From positions 1-22,427 of the forward strand of contig JBAUTF010000155.1 in assembly GCA_049582065.1 (NCBI GenBank): DNA of 22,427 bases, given 5' to 3'. Made by a program: the position numbers and the translations under genes. This DNA comes from DATKSS01 sp049582065 (GTDB lineage Bacteria; Chloroflexota; Dormibacteria; Dormibacterales; Dormibacteraceae). Position 1 is the first letter of the stretch. The number at the start of each line of letters is the position of its first letter. Positions 7,105 through 13,861 of this stretch are shown here, one piece after another. The notes below the pieces were generated by a model, which worked only from the letters and a program-made list of their open reading frames with translations, was not told the DNA's origin and did no database searches.

Positions 7105-7595
7105 CTCATTCGCCCCGCCGCGAGCTCGATGGCATCCAGGATCTTGGCGTACCCGGTACACCGGCAGAGGTTGCCGGCCAGCGCCTCGCGAATCTCATCG
7201 CGCGACGCTCGTACGTTGGACTCGAGCAGCGCCTTCGCCGACAGCAGGATTCCCGGCGTGCAGTAGCCACACTGCGCAGCGCCCAGCTCGGCGAAGGCCT
7301 GCTGGAGCGGATGCAGTTCCGACCCGCGCGCCATGCCCTCGACCGTCGTGACGGCACGCCCCTCGATCTGCACCGGCAGCACCAGGCAGCTCAGCTCGGG
7401 CTGCCCGTCGACCAGCACCGTGCACGTGCCGCACTCACCGAGCTCGCAACCGTGCTTCGTGCCCGTGAGCTGCATGTCCTCTCGCAGCACTTCGAGCAGC
7501 GTCTTGTGCACTGGTACAAGCAGCTCGGCGCGCTCGCCGTTGACGTCGAGGGCCACGACGACGCGTTCGACGTCACGGGTCATCTCGCCCTTCAT
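7101..7595 (-). CDS. hcrC: Molybdenum hydroxylase gamma subunit (two 2Fe-2S clusters)
   Basis: This 164-residue electron-transfer subunit has the plant-type ferredoxin ligands C50, C55, C58 and C70 (HGCELGECGTC) and the second cluster ligands C109, C112, C144 and C146 (CGYC and CRC), the CoxS/HcrC pattern. It passes electrons between the molybdenum site of alpha and the FAD of beta. The ATG at 7595 overlaps the stop of the HAD gene (ATGA); a second ATG at 7583 is an alternative. Order gamma-alpha-beta with overlaps at both junctions indicates one transcript and coupled translation. Confidence 0.92.
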   Translation of the reverse strand: MKGEMTRDVERVVVALDVNGERAELLVPVHKTLLEVLREDMQLTGTKHGCELGECGTCTVLVDGQPELSCLVLPVQIEGRAVTTVEGMARGSELHPLQQAFAELGAAQCGYCTPGILLSAKALLESNVRASRDEIREALAGNLCRCTGYAKILDAIELAAGRMR

Positions 7596-8341
7596 ACGCT
7601 GTCGAGCATAGCTTTCACGGCTTTGGCGCAGGCCCAGAGGTCAGGCGCAACCGCGTGAGCACGCGTGGACAGCGGAGGCGGGTCGTCGGGATGGACCAGG
7701 ATGGTCCACATCCCCAGCGCGAGGGCCGGCTCGATGTCGTTCTCCTCGCGGTTGCCTATGACCACGCAGTGGCCGGCGGGCGCGCCGCTCCAGCGCATGG
7801 CCATCTCGAACACCGCCGGATGAGGTTTCAGGTGGCCCGCGTCGACAGATGTGACCACCGCGTCGATGTGCTCGGCCATCCCAAGCAGCTTGAAGTCGTC
7901 CCAGTAGCTTTCCGAATCGCGCCAGTACGTGTTGCTGGCGATGACTGTGCGCATGCCGAGCTCGTGAATGGCGCCGAGCAGCTCGATCGCGCCGGGAAGC
8001 GGCTTCATGCGGTCAGCCACGGGCAGGGCCATGGCGCGCCGGATGCGAATGACGGCGGCTGGGTCCGCGGGGATGCCCTGCCTGGCGAGCGAGCCCTCGA
8101 TCAACTCCTCGGCCGCCACCGACATCCGGGCCTCCGTGGTGAGGCTTCGCGCCTCGTCCCCGGCGCGGCTGCTGCGGACCAGGTCGGCGACCAATGCGTC
8201 GACCTTGGCCGGCTCCAGGTGAGGCATCGCGGCCGCGATTCTCTGGCGCCGGCCCAGCGCGTCCGTCTCGCGAAAAGGCCACGAGTTCGGCCACAGCGTG
8301 CCGCCGACGTCCACCATCGCCACCTCGAGGGCTCTTGGCAC
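7592..8341 (-). CDS. HAD-superfamily hydrolase
   Basis: The 249-residue protein shows the HAD motifs in order: DVGGT (11-15, Asp nucleophile), VIASNT (133-138, motif II), Lys in HLKPHP (K172) and GNREENDIEPA (196-206, motif IV acids), with a helical cap between motifs I and II as in subfamily IA. The usual general acid two residues after the nucleophile is Gly here, a variant seen in some HAD groups that may lower or change phosphatase activity. It is the first gene of the molybdenum hydroxylase operon and overlaps the gamma gene. HAD proteins are not standard accessory factors of this enzyme family, so a role in repairing or dephosphorylating a cofactor or substrate is only a guess. ATG at 8317 is an alternative start. 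Confidence 0.85.
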   Translation of the reverse strand: MPRALEVAMVDVGGTLWPNSWPFRETDALGRRQRIAAAMPHLEPAKVDALVADLVRSSRAGDEARSLTTEARMSVAAEELIEGSLARQGIPADPAAVIRIRRAMALPVADRMKPLPGAIELLGAIHELGMRTVIASNTYWRDSESYWDDFKLLGMAEHIDAVVTSVDAGHLKPHPAVFEMAMRWSGAPAGHCVVIGNREENDIEPALALGMWTILVHPDDPPPLSTRAHAVAPDLWACAKAVKAMLDSV

Positions 8342-8348
8342 CGGGCTC

Positions 8349-8354
8349 TATCAT
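8349..8354 (+). promoter_or_regulatory. Candidate -10 box for leaderless aroC
   Basis: TATCAT lies exactly 6 nt before the chorismate synthase ATG and there is no Shine-Dalgarno sequence. That spacing would put the transcription start on the ATG itself. No -35 hexamer is obvious. The box lies in the 19-bp gap between the divergent HAD and aroC genes. Confidence 0.4.
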
Positions 8355-8360
8355 CGCCTG

Positions 8361-9515
8361 ATGCTCAGGTGGTTGACGGCCGGGGAGTCGCATGGTCCAC
8401 AGCTCACCGTCGTGATCGAGGGATTGCCCGCCGGCCTCGAATTCTCGGAAGAAGACCTGCGGCGAGACCTTGCACGGCGCCAGGGCGGCCATGGTCGCGG
8501 CGGCCGCCAGAAGATCGAGACCGATGTCGCGCGAATCACGAGCGGCGTGCGCGGCGGGGTCACGATCGGCAGCCCGGTGACCCTCGTGCTCGAGAACAAG
8601 GACCACGCCAACTGGACGGCAGAGATGTCCGTCTCCAAGGAGGGTTTTGCCCCCAAGCCGGTGACCAGGCTTCGACCCGGGCATGCCGACCTCGCCGGAG
8701 CGTTGAAGTACGGCCACCAGGACATCCGCAACGTGCTCGAGCGATCGTCGGCGCGAGAGACCGCGACGCGCGTCGCCGCCGGCGGCGTGGCCCGCAAGCT
8801 GCTCGGCCATTTCGGGGTCGAGATCCTCAGTTTCACGCAGTCGATCGGCACGATCGACATCGGCTACGAAGGTTGCGACGTGGATAAGGTGACTGGTGAA
8901 CAGATCGAGTCCTCGCCCGTCCGCTGTCCAGTCCCTGACGCTTCCGCGCAGATGGTTGCCCTGATCGACGAGGTCAGCGAGCTCGGCGACACCCTGGGCG
9001 GTACGTTCCGGGTCATCGCCCGCGGCGTGCCGCCCGGGTTGGGAAGCTACGTCCATTGGGATCGCAAACTCGACGGGCGGCTGGCGCAGGCGGTGCTCTC
9101 GATCAACGCGATCAAAGCGGTGGAGTTCGGTGCGGGCTTCTGGGGGGTGGCTCGCCGTGGATCGCAGTTCCACGACGAGATCGAGTACACGGGCGGCCGC
9201 TTTCACCACCTGAGCAACCGCGCCGGCGGCCTGACCGGCGGCATGAGCAACGGAGAGCCGATCGACCTGCGCGTCGCGATCAAGCCCATCTCGACGATGA
9301 AGAAGCCGATGCGGTCTGTGGACCTCAAGACAAAAGAGAAGGTGGAGGCCCATTACGAGCGAAGCGACGTCTGCGTCGTCCCGGCGGCAGGGGTGATCGG
9401 CGAGGCTGTGGTGGCGCTGACCCTGGCCGATGCCTTCCTGGAGAAGTTCGGCGGCGACTCGATGGCGGAGATCGAGCGGAACCATCGCGGCTACATGGAA
9501 TCCATCGGTCAGTAG
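8361..9515 (+). CDS. aroC: Chorismate synthase
   Basis: The 384-residue protein converts 5-enolpyruvylshikimate-3-phosphate to chorismate using reduced FMN, the last step of the shikimate pathway. Family signatures include LTAGESHGPQL at the N terminus (5-15), RRQGGHGRGGRQKIETD (about 40-56), RPGHADLAGALKYGHQD, RSSARETATRVAAGG and GGMSNGEPI. Length is normal for the family. ATG 8361 is chosen because MLRWLTAGESHG is the canonical start; the frame is open 21 codons further upstream into the divergent HAD gene. No other aro gene is nearby. It is followed after 13 bp by a CoA-transferase pair, an unusual partner for a biosynthetic gene. Confidence 0.95.
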   Translation: MLRWLTAGESHGPQLTVVIEGLPAGLEFSEEDLRRDLARRQGGHGRGGRQKIETDVARITSGVRGGVTIGSPVTLVLENKDHANWTAEMSVSKEGFAPKPVTRLRPGHADLAGALKYGHQDIRNVLERSSARETATRVAAGGVARKLLGHFGVEILSFTQSIGTIDIGYEGCDVDKVTGEQIESSPVRCPVPDASAQMVALIDEVSELGDTLGGTFRVIARGVPPGLGSYVHWDRKLDGRLAQAVLSINAIKAVEFGAGFWGVARRGSQFHDEIEYTGGRFHHLSNRAGGLTGGMSNGEPIDLRVAIKPISTMKKPMRSVDLKTKEKVEAHYERSDVCVVPAAGVIGEAVVALTLADAFLEKFGGDSMAEIERNHRGYMESIGQ

Positions 9516-9528
9516 AACGCGGGGAGGA

Positions 9529-10425
9529 ATGGCCGGCAAGCTGATGACGATGGCGGAGGCGATCCGCCAGTTCGTCACGGACGGCTCGACCGTCGCGATG
9601 GGGACGGCCCTCGAACCGCTGATCCCGTTCGCCGCCGGCCACGAGATGATCCGCCAGCGCCGTCGCGACCTCGAGCTCGTCGGGCCGATCTCCGATGCGC
9701 TGTTCGACCAGCTGATCGGCGCGGGATGCGTGCGCCGCGTGACGGCCGCCTGGATCGGGAACGTGTCAGAAGGGCTCGGGCACTGCTACCGGCGGGCGTG
9801 CGAGCAGGAGATGCCGCGCGAGCTCGAGGTTCGGGACCACACCAATTTCTCGATCGCGCTCGCCTTATGGGCCGCCGCATGGAATGTTCCGAGCCTGCCC
9901 ACCCGGACGCTCCTGGGCAGCGACATCTTCACCACCAATCCCGGCGTGCGGCCGGTGCGGGGCGAGATTGTCGAGGTCGACGCGGTGCATCCCGACGTTG
10001 CGATCGTCCACGTGCAGCGCGCCGACACAGATGGGAGGGCGCATGCGTGGGGGCCGCTAGGGATTACCGAGGAAGCGGGGCTCGCGGCCGACGCCGTGGT
10101 CATCACCTGCGAAGAGCTGGTCGGGCCGGAGGTGACGCTGAGCGACCCCAACCGGATACTTTTCCCCGAGACGAAGGTGGTCGCCGTCGTGCACGAGCCG
10201 GGAGGCGCGCACCCGTCTCCGGTGCAGGGCTACTTCAAGCGCGACCACGCGTTCTACCGCGAATATGCGGAGCAGTCGCGCTCGGCGGCCGGATATGAAT
10301 CGTGGCTGAACAAGTGGGTTCTCGACGTCGCCGACCGGGCGACATACATGACACGGATCGATTCGGACGTATTGCGCATCTCCAAGCACCGGCCGTCGGT
10401 CCCGGCGGACTACGGTGATGAATAG
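9529..10425 (+). CDS. Family I CoA-transferase, alpha subunit (GctA/IpdA-like)
   Basis: This 298-residue protein opens with the typical LMTMAEAIRQFVTDGSTVAMG, the glycine-rich first strand of family I CoA-transferase A subunits, and continues with FTTNPGVRPVRG and VDAVHPDVAIVHVQRAD (about 140-170), where the acyl-CoA and partner subunit are bound. The ATG at 9529 follows GGGGAGGA immediately, which is a short spacing; ATGs at 9544 and 9550 would give better spacing but shorten the usual N terminus. The stop overlaps the beta start by 8 nt, so the two subunits are coupled. Together they would move CoA between an acyl-CoA and a carboxylic acid, or act as an IpdAB-type ring-opening hydrolase in steroid or aromatic catabolism. 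The acid used is not evident from sequence. Confidence 0.87.
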   Translation: MAGKLMTMAEAIRQFVTDGSTVAMGTALEPLIPFAAGHEMIRQRRRDLELVGPISDALFDQLIGAGCVRRVTAAWIGNVSEGLGHCYRRACEQEMPRELEVRDHTNFSIALALWAAAWNVPSLPTRTLLGSDIFTTNPGVRPVRGEIVEVDAVHPDVAIVHVQRADTDGRAHAWGPLGITEEAGLAADAVVITCEELVGPEVTLSDPNRILFPETKVVAVVHEPGGAHPSPVQGYFKRDHAFYREYAEQSRSAAGYESWLNKWVLDVADRATYMTRIDSDVLRISKHRPSVPADYGDE

Positions 10426-11191
10426 CTACACGCCGCAGGAGATGATGGTCGCGGTCGCCTCGCGAGAGATCCGCGACGGCGACATCGTTTTCGTGGGCAT
10501 GCGGCTGCCGATTCTTGCCTACGCGGTCGCCCGGAATGCGCACGCGCCGACCGCCCGGGGCCTCTTCGAGGTAGGGCTGATGCGCGACCAGCCCGCGGCC
10601 GCATTCCTCGGCACGATGGGCGATCCGCCGAACGTCTCGGGAGCCCTCTGGGCGACACGCATGTCCAACTTGATGGGGCTCATGGCCCAGGGGCGCGTCG
10701 ACCTCGGGTTCATCGGCGGGGCGGAGGTGGACAGGTTCGGGAACCTGAACACCTCGTACATCGGCTCGCCGCAGCGACCGACAGTCAAGCTGCCGGGGAG
10801 CGGGGGAGCGGCCGACATCGCGATCCTCAGCCGCCGGTGGGTCACCTTGATGACCCACGAGAGGCGGCGGCTGGTGGAGCGTGTTTCTTTTGTCACCTCG
10901 CCGGGCCACGGGGACGGCACCCCTGGCTGGCGCAAGCGCAACGGGCTGCTTGGCGGCGGCCCGGTCGCTGTCATCACGACCCTGTGCGTGCTTCGTTTCC
11001 CCGAGGAGGGGGGTGAGGCGGTCCTGGCCTCGGTCCACCCGGGGCACAGCGTCGACGAGGTCCGCGCCGAGACGGGTTGGAACTTGAAGGTCGCTGATGA
11101 TGTAAGCGAAACGTCAGCGCCGACCGAATCCGAGCTAGCCGCGATCCGACAATTCGATCCCGACGGCTTCTGGACCACGCCGTCCCGCTGA
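10418..11191 (+). CDS. Family I CoA-transferase, beta subunit (GctB/IpdB-like)
   Basis: The 257-residue protein starts with TPQEMMVAVASREIRDGD and VGMRLPILAYAVAR, the usual opening of GctB/IpdB-like subunits. A glutamate stands in LFEVGLM (E51), where glutaconate CoA-transferase has its catalytic Glu in a YESG-like motif. This favours true CoA transfer over the IpdAB hydrolase reaction, where as I recall that residue is lost. The next blocks, GLMAQGRVDLGFIGGAEVDRFGNLN and LPGSGGAADIA, fit the family. The ATG at 10418 is preferred over the GTG one codon earlier. No terminator is clear after the TGA; the following 113 bp hold only the leader of the next gene. Confidence 0.87.
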   Translation: MNSYTPQEMMVAVASREIRDGDIVFVGMRLPILAYAVARNAHAPTARGLFEVGLMRDQPAAAFLGTMGDPPNVSGALWATRMSNLMGLMAQGRVDLGFIGGAEVDRFGNLNTSYIGSPQRPTVKLPGSGGAADIAILSRRWVTLMTHERRRLVERVSFVTSPGHGDGTPGWRKRNGLLGGGPVAVITTLCVLRFPEEGGEAVLASVHPGHSVDEVRAETGWNLKVADDVSETSAPTESELAAIRQFDPDGFWTTPSR

Positions 11192-11304
11192 TAAGGGCCG
11201 CCGTTACAAAGGACTGACGGGGCCGCAACGACCGTCTGACATCGCCGCCTCATCTTGGGCGAAGACCTGATCGGGTCAAAACCACATTTTGAGGTGAGGA
11301 CGAA

Positions 11305-11754
11305 ATGAACCCGTTTGCAGCAGTCGCAGTCAAGATCGCGGGCGCGGGCGGCGCCGCTGCCCTTTTGAGCCTGGGCCTCGCCGGCGGCATGGCGCAGGCA
11401 GCCACCCCGACGCCCAAGCCGACGCCGTCAGCCGGTTCGACCCAGCCGGCGCCCGATCCGCGCGCCGACCGCCGCGCGATCTTTCGGGCCGTGTTCGAGT
11501 CGGAGGCGGACGTCCTGGGCATCTCGCCCAAGACCTTGCGCCAGGACCTTCGGAGCGGCCAGAAGGTATCCGACCTGGCCAAGGACAAGGGCATGACCGA
11601 GGAGCAGTTCGAGACCAGGCTCATCGCCACCGCTAGGCCGCGCCTCGAGACGCTGGTCGACCACAAGGTCATCACGCAGGCGCAGGCCGACAAGGCCATC
11701 GACCGCATCTCCAAGGGACACATCCCGTTCTGGAACGGACTTCACCGCAAGTAG
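11305..11754 (+). CDS. Secreted helical protein of unknown function
   Basis: The 149-residue protein has a Sec signal peptide (basic start, hydrophobic core at about 10-28, AQA cleavage site at 30-32), a Thr/Pro-rich linker (TPTPKPTP) and a helical domain from residue 55. That domain reads ADVLGISPKTLRQDLRSG, then KVSDLAKDKGMTEEQF, then VDHKVITQAQADKAIDRI. The pattern LGIsxxxLRxxLxxGxxxxxLAxxxG followed by GxITxxQAD is common in exported proteins of actinobacteria and relatives, but I know no assigned function. GAGGTGAGGA lies just before the ATG as a Shine-Dalgarno. It runs tail to tail into rsgA, with the last 13 bp of both genes overlapping. Confidence 0.85.
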   Translation: MNPFAAVAVKIAGAGGAAALLSLGLAGGMAQAATPTPKPTPSAGSTQPAPDPRADRRAIFRAVFESEADVLGISPKTLRQDLRSGQKVSDLAKDKGMTEEQFETRLIATARPRLETLVDHKVITQAQADKAIDRISKGHIPFWNGLHRK

Positions 11755-12773
11755 CGTTCGCGCGCCTTGTTCGCGACCGCGATCTGCTTCCATTTGCGAC
11801 GCTCGTCCTGACGCAGGCGAGCGTCGCTGCGCGCCGCGATCGCGCGCAGCTCGCGCTGGAGCTTGCGGTAGCTGTGGAGCCGGCCGGCATCCAGCGAGCC
11901 AGCCGCCAGGGCGGCTTTGATCGCGCATCCAGGCTCGGACACATGGGCGCAGTCGGGGAAGCGGCACAGCAGCGCGAGCTCTTCGATGTCCTCGAACAGG
12001 CTGCCCAACGCATCCTCGCCTTCCCAGAGCTGAGCTTCGCGCAGCCCTGGTGTGTCGATGATCATGCCGCCTCGCGGCAGTTGCACAAGCTGGCGGTGAC
12101 TGGTCATGTGACGGCCCTCGCCCGACCGATGGATTCCGCGGGTGCGCATGAGGTCTGACCCGACGATCCGGTTGATGAGCGTCGATTTGCCTGCGCCAGA
12201 CGGGCCCAGCAGCACTCCGGTCCGTGCAGGCTGCAGACTCCGGGTGATCTCCTCGATCCCCTCGCCGGTCACGCTGCTCGTGACGATCACTGGAGTGCCC
12301 ATCGACACGGCCGCGAGCTCATCGCGGAGCTCCTCTGCCGAGCCTGCGACGTCGGCCTTGGTCAGCAGGACCAGCGGCACTGCACCGCTCTGCCAGGCGA
12401 TCGTGAGGTAGCGCTCGATTCTCCGCGCGTTGACGTCGGTCGCCGCCGCGACGACCATCGCGACGTCGACGTTGGCGGCCAGCACCTGCTCTCTGGTCTC
12501 GACGCCGGCGGCGCGGCGTGAAAAAGCGGTGCGCCGCTCGACGACCGCGCTGATGAGGCCGTCGTCCAGGCTCACCCAATCTCCGACTGCCGGGTCTCTG
12601 CGCCGGGCCGCTGCCCGGCGCGGGCCCAAGCCGTCGTGCACCAGGTACTCCGCGCCGTAGTCGGCGATGACCCGCGCCGGGATCTCACTTTCGCCGGCGA
12701 TGGCTTTGAACTTTTCATCGAAGTAGGAGTCCCAGCCCAGAACGGCGAGCTGGGAGGAAATGTCGATTGACAA
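11742..12773 (-). CDS. rsgA: Ribosome small-subunit-dependent GTPase RsgA
   Basis: RsgA is a circularly permuted GTPase that helps the last steps of 30S maturation. The 343-residue protein shows an OB-fold region (about 30-80), the G4 motif LLTKAD (136-141) before G1 GPSGAGKST (190-198), G3 DTPG (240-243) and the zinc knuckle C270, C275, H277, C283. The Asn of the usual NKAD is Thr here, which is common in this family. The start is TTG at 12773, supported by GGAGG at 12781-12785 with 7-nt spacing and by the lack of a nearby ATG. A 19-codon ORF with a perfect Shine-Dalgarno and a GC hairpin lie in its 5' region. It is convergent with the secreted-protein gene. Confidence 0.93.
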   Translation of the reverse strand: MSIDISSQLAVLGWDSYFDEKFKAIAGESEIPARVIADYGAEYLVHDGLGPRRAAARRRDPAVGDWVSLDDGLISAVVERRTAFSRRAAGVETREQVLAANVDVAMVVAAATDVNARRIERYLTIAWQSGAVPLVLLTKADVAGSAEELRDELAAVSMGTPVIVTSSVTGEGIEEITRSLQPARTGVLLGPSGAGKSTLINRIVGSDLMRTRGIHRSGEGRHMTSHRQLVQLPRGGMIIDTPGLREAQLWEGEDALGSLFEDIEELALLCRFPDCAHVSEPGCAIKAALAAGSLDAGRLHSYRKLQRELRAIAARSDARLRQDERRKWKQIAVANKARERYLR

Positions 12774-12798
12774 CTCGAATCCTCCGAGAAATGCGGGT

Positions 12799-12817
12799 GG
12801 GCGGTATCGGTCCGCCC
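12799..12817 (-). promoter_or_regulatory. Hairpin in rsgA leader
   Basis: GGGCGG (12799-12804) and CCGCCC (12812-12817) form a perfect 6-bp stem with a 7-nt loop, between the stop of the upstream short ORF (12831) and the rsgA Shine-Dalgarno (12781-12785). The heptamer ATCGGTC occurs twice (12806-12812 and 12825-12831). Position suggests an attenuator or translational control element; no U-run follows. Confidence 0.35.
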
Positions 12818-12830
12818 GCGGAGGATCGGT

Positions 12831-12890
12831 CTAGGAGACGGCTCCGGAGGCGGCCGACGGCCTGGAAACGGTCACTGCAAGCTCAGCCAT
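12831..12890 (-). CDS. Possible 19-codon leader ORF upstream of rsgA
   Basis: An ATG at 12890 is preceded, 7 nt away, by AGGAGGTGG (12898-12906 on the other strand), which carries a full 7-base anti-Shine-Dalgarno match (AGGAGGT) and is the best ribosome-binding site I found in the window. The frame reads MAELAVTVSRPSAASGAVS and ends in TAG, 57 bp before the rsgA TTG. The peptide has no run of one amino acid that would mark a classical attenuator. It could be a leader peptide, a coupling ORF or a small protein. Such a strong site in front of so short a frame is the only evidence that it is translated. Confidence 0.4.
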   Translation of the reverse strand: MAELAVTVSRPSAASGAVS

Positions 12891-13000
12891 TCGAACGCCA
12901 CCTCCTGTTGAGATTTCTGCGCGGCGCAGCCTACCACGTCGAACGCACAGCCGGCCGGGAACTTGATTCGGCCGAGTCGAGAGGTCGAGCTGTACCGGGC

Positions 13001-13780
13001 TCAGCGGCCCTTGAACTCCGGCTTGCGCTTCTCCTTGAACGCCTTGATCCCTTCCTCGGCGTCCTCGGACACGAACACCCGACCGATCGCCTCGCGCTCG
13101 ATCGCGAGCCCTAGGTCGAGCGGGCCGCCGTAGCCCTGCGTGATCGCGAGCTTGGCGTGGCCGATCGCCACGCCCGGTCCCGAGGCGAGCCTGGCCGCAT
13201 ACTCGATCGCGCCTGCGCGGCACGCTGCCGCATCCGGAAACAGCTGATCGACGATGCCGGCGTTCTTCGCCTCGGCGGGGTTGAGCGTGGTTGCGTTCGC
13301 GATCATGTCCAGACCCTTCGACAAGCCCACGAGTCGTGGCAGCCTCTGCGTGCCGCCCGATCCCGGGAACAATCCCAGGTTCACCTCGGGGAGGCCGATC
13401 TGATAGGTGCCTTCGGCGGCGAAGCGCAGGTCGCACGCGAGCGCAAGCTCGAGGCCTCCACCGAGGCAGTGGCCTGCGATTGCCGCGATGAACACCAGGG
13501 GCGTGTTCTCCATCTTTCGAAACGCCTCGTGTGCGAGGAGAGCGAGCATGAAACGCGAACGTGGCGTCCCCGCGGCGAACACGGAGACGTCAGCGCCGGC
13601 CGAGAAGAATTTTTCAGATGAGCTTGTCACCACGATGGCCGACTTGATGGTCATGTCCACCCGCGCGTCGTCGATCGCACTGGCGAATTCACGCAGGAAG
13701 GCGTAGTCGTATGTGTTTACCGGCGGCCGGTCCAGGACGATGACTCCGACGCCGCCTTCCTTCTCCAACCTCACTGACAT
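13001..13780 (-). CDS. Enoyl-CoA hydratase/isomerase family protein
   Basis: This 259-residue crotonase-fold protein probably hydrates 2-enoyl-CoA in beta-oxidation or an aromatic-CoA route. The oxyanion-hole segments SAGAD (60-64) and GHCLGGGLELA (103-113) are intact. Both catalytic acids of true hydratases are present: Glu111 in the second segment and Glu132 in GLPEVNLGLFPGSGGTQRL. The substrate chain length cannot be read from this. The ATG at 13780 has AGGAGGG 7 nt upstream. It is divergent from an aldehyde dehydrogenase gene 81 bp away, and the two may share a control region. The C terminus KEKRKPEFKGR is the usual one for the family. Confidence 0.92.
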   Translation of the reverse strand: MSVRLEKEGGVGVIVLDRPPVNTYDYAFLREFASAIDDARVDMTIKSAIVVTSSSEKFFSAGADVSVFAAGTPRSRFMLALLAHEAFRKMENTPLVFIAAIAGHCLGGGLELALACDLRFAAEGTYQIGLPEVNLGLFPGSGGTQRLPRLVGLSKGLDMIANATTLNPAEAKNAGIVDQLFPDAAACRAGAIEYAARLASGPGVAIGHAKLAITQGYGGPLDLGLAIEREAIGRVFVSEDAEEGIKAFKEKRKPEFKGR

Positions 13781-13861
13781 CCCACTGCCCTCCTAACCCC
13801 CGGTTCTGCCGACGCCGATAATTGAAGCACTGACCAAATAACCGAAGAGGGGTGCCCACGA

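Noticed and set aside
5983..7266. Plus-strand 427-codon frame opposite the hydroxylase alpha gene
   Set aside because: Asp/Arg/Val-rich antisense shadow of a well-conserved gene; no domain recognised.
4744..7595. Form I CO dehydrogenase (coxSLM)
   Set aside because: The alpha subunit lacks the CoxL active-site Cys loop, and the beta subunit has the HcrB-type four-cysteine insert.
8013..9578. Minus-strand 521-codon frame opposite chorismate synthase
   Set aside because: Long only because of GC-rich codon usage; it is antisense to aroC and runs into the HAD gene in another frame.
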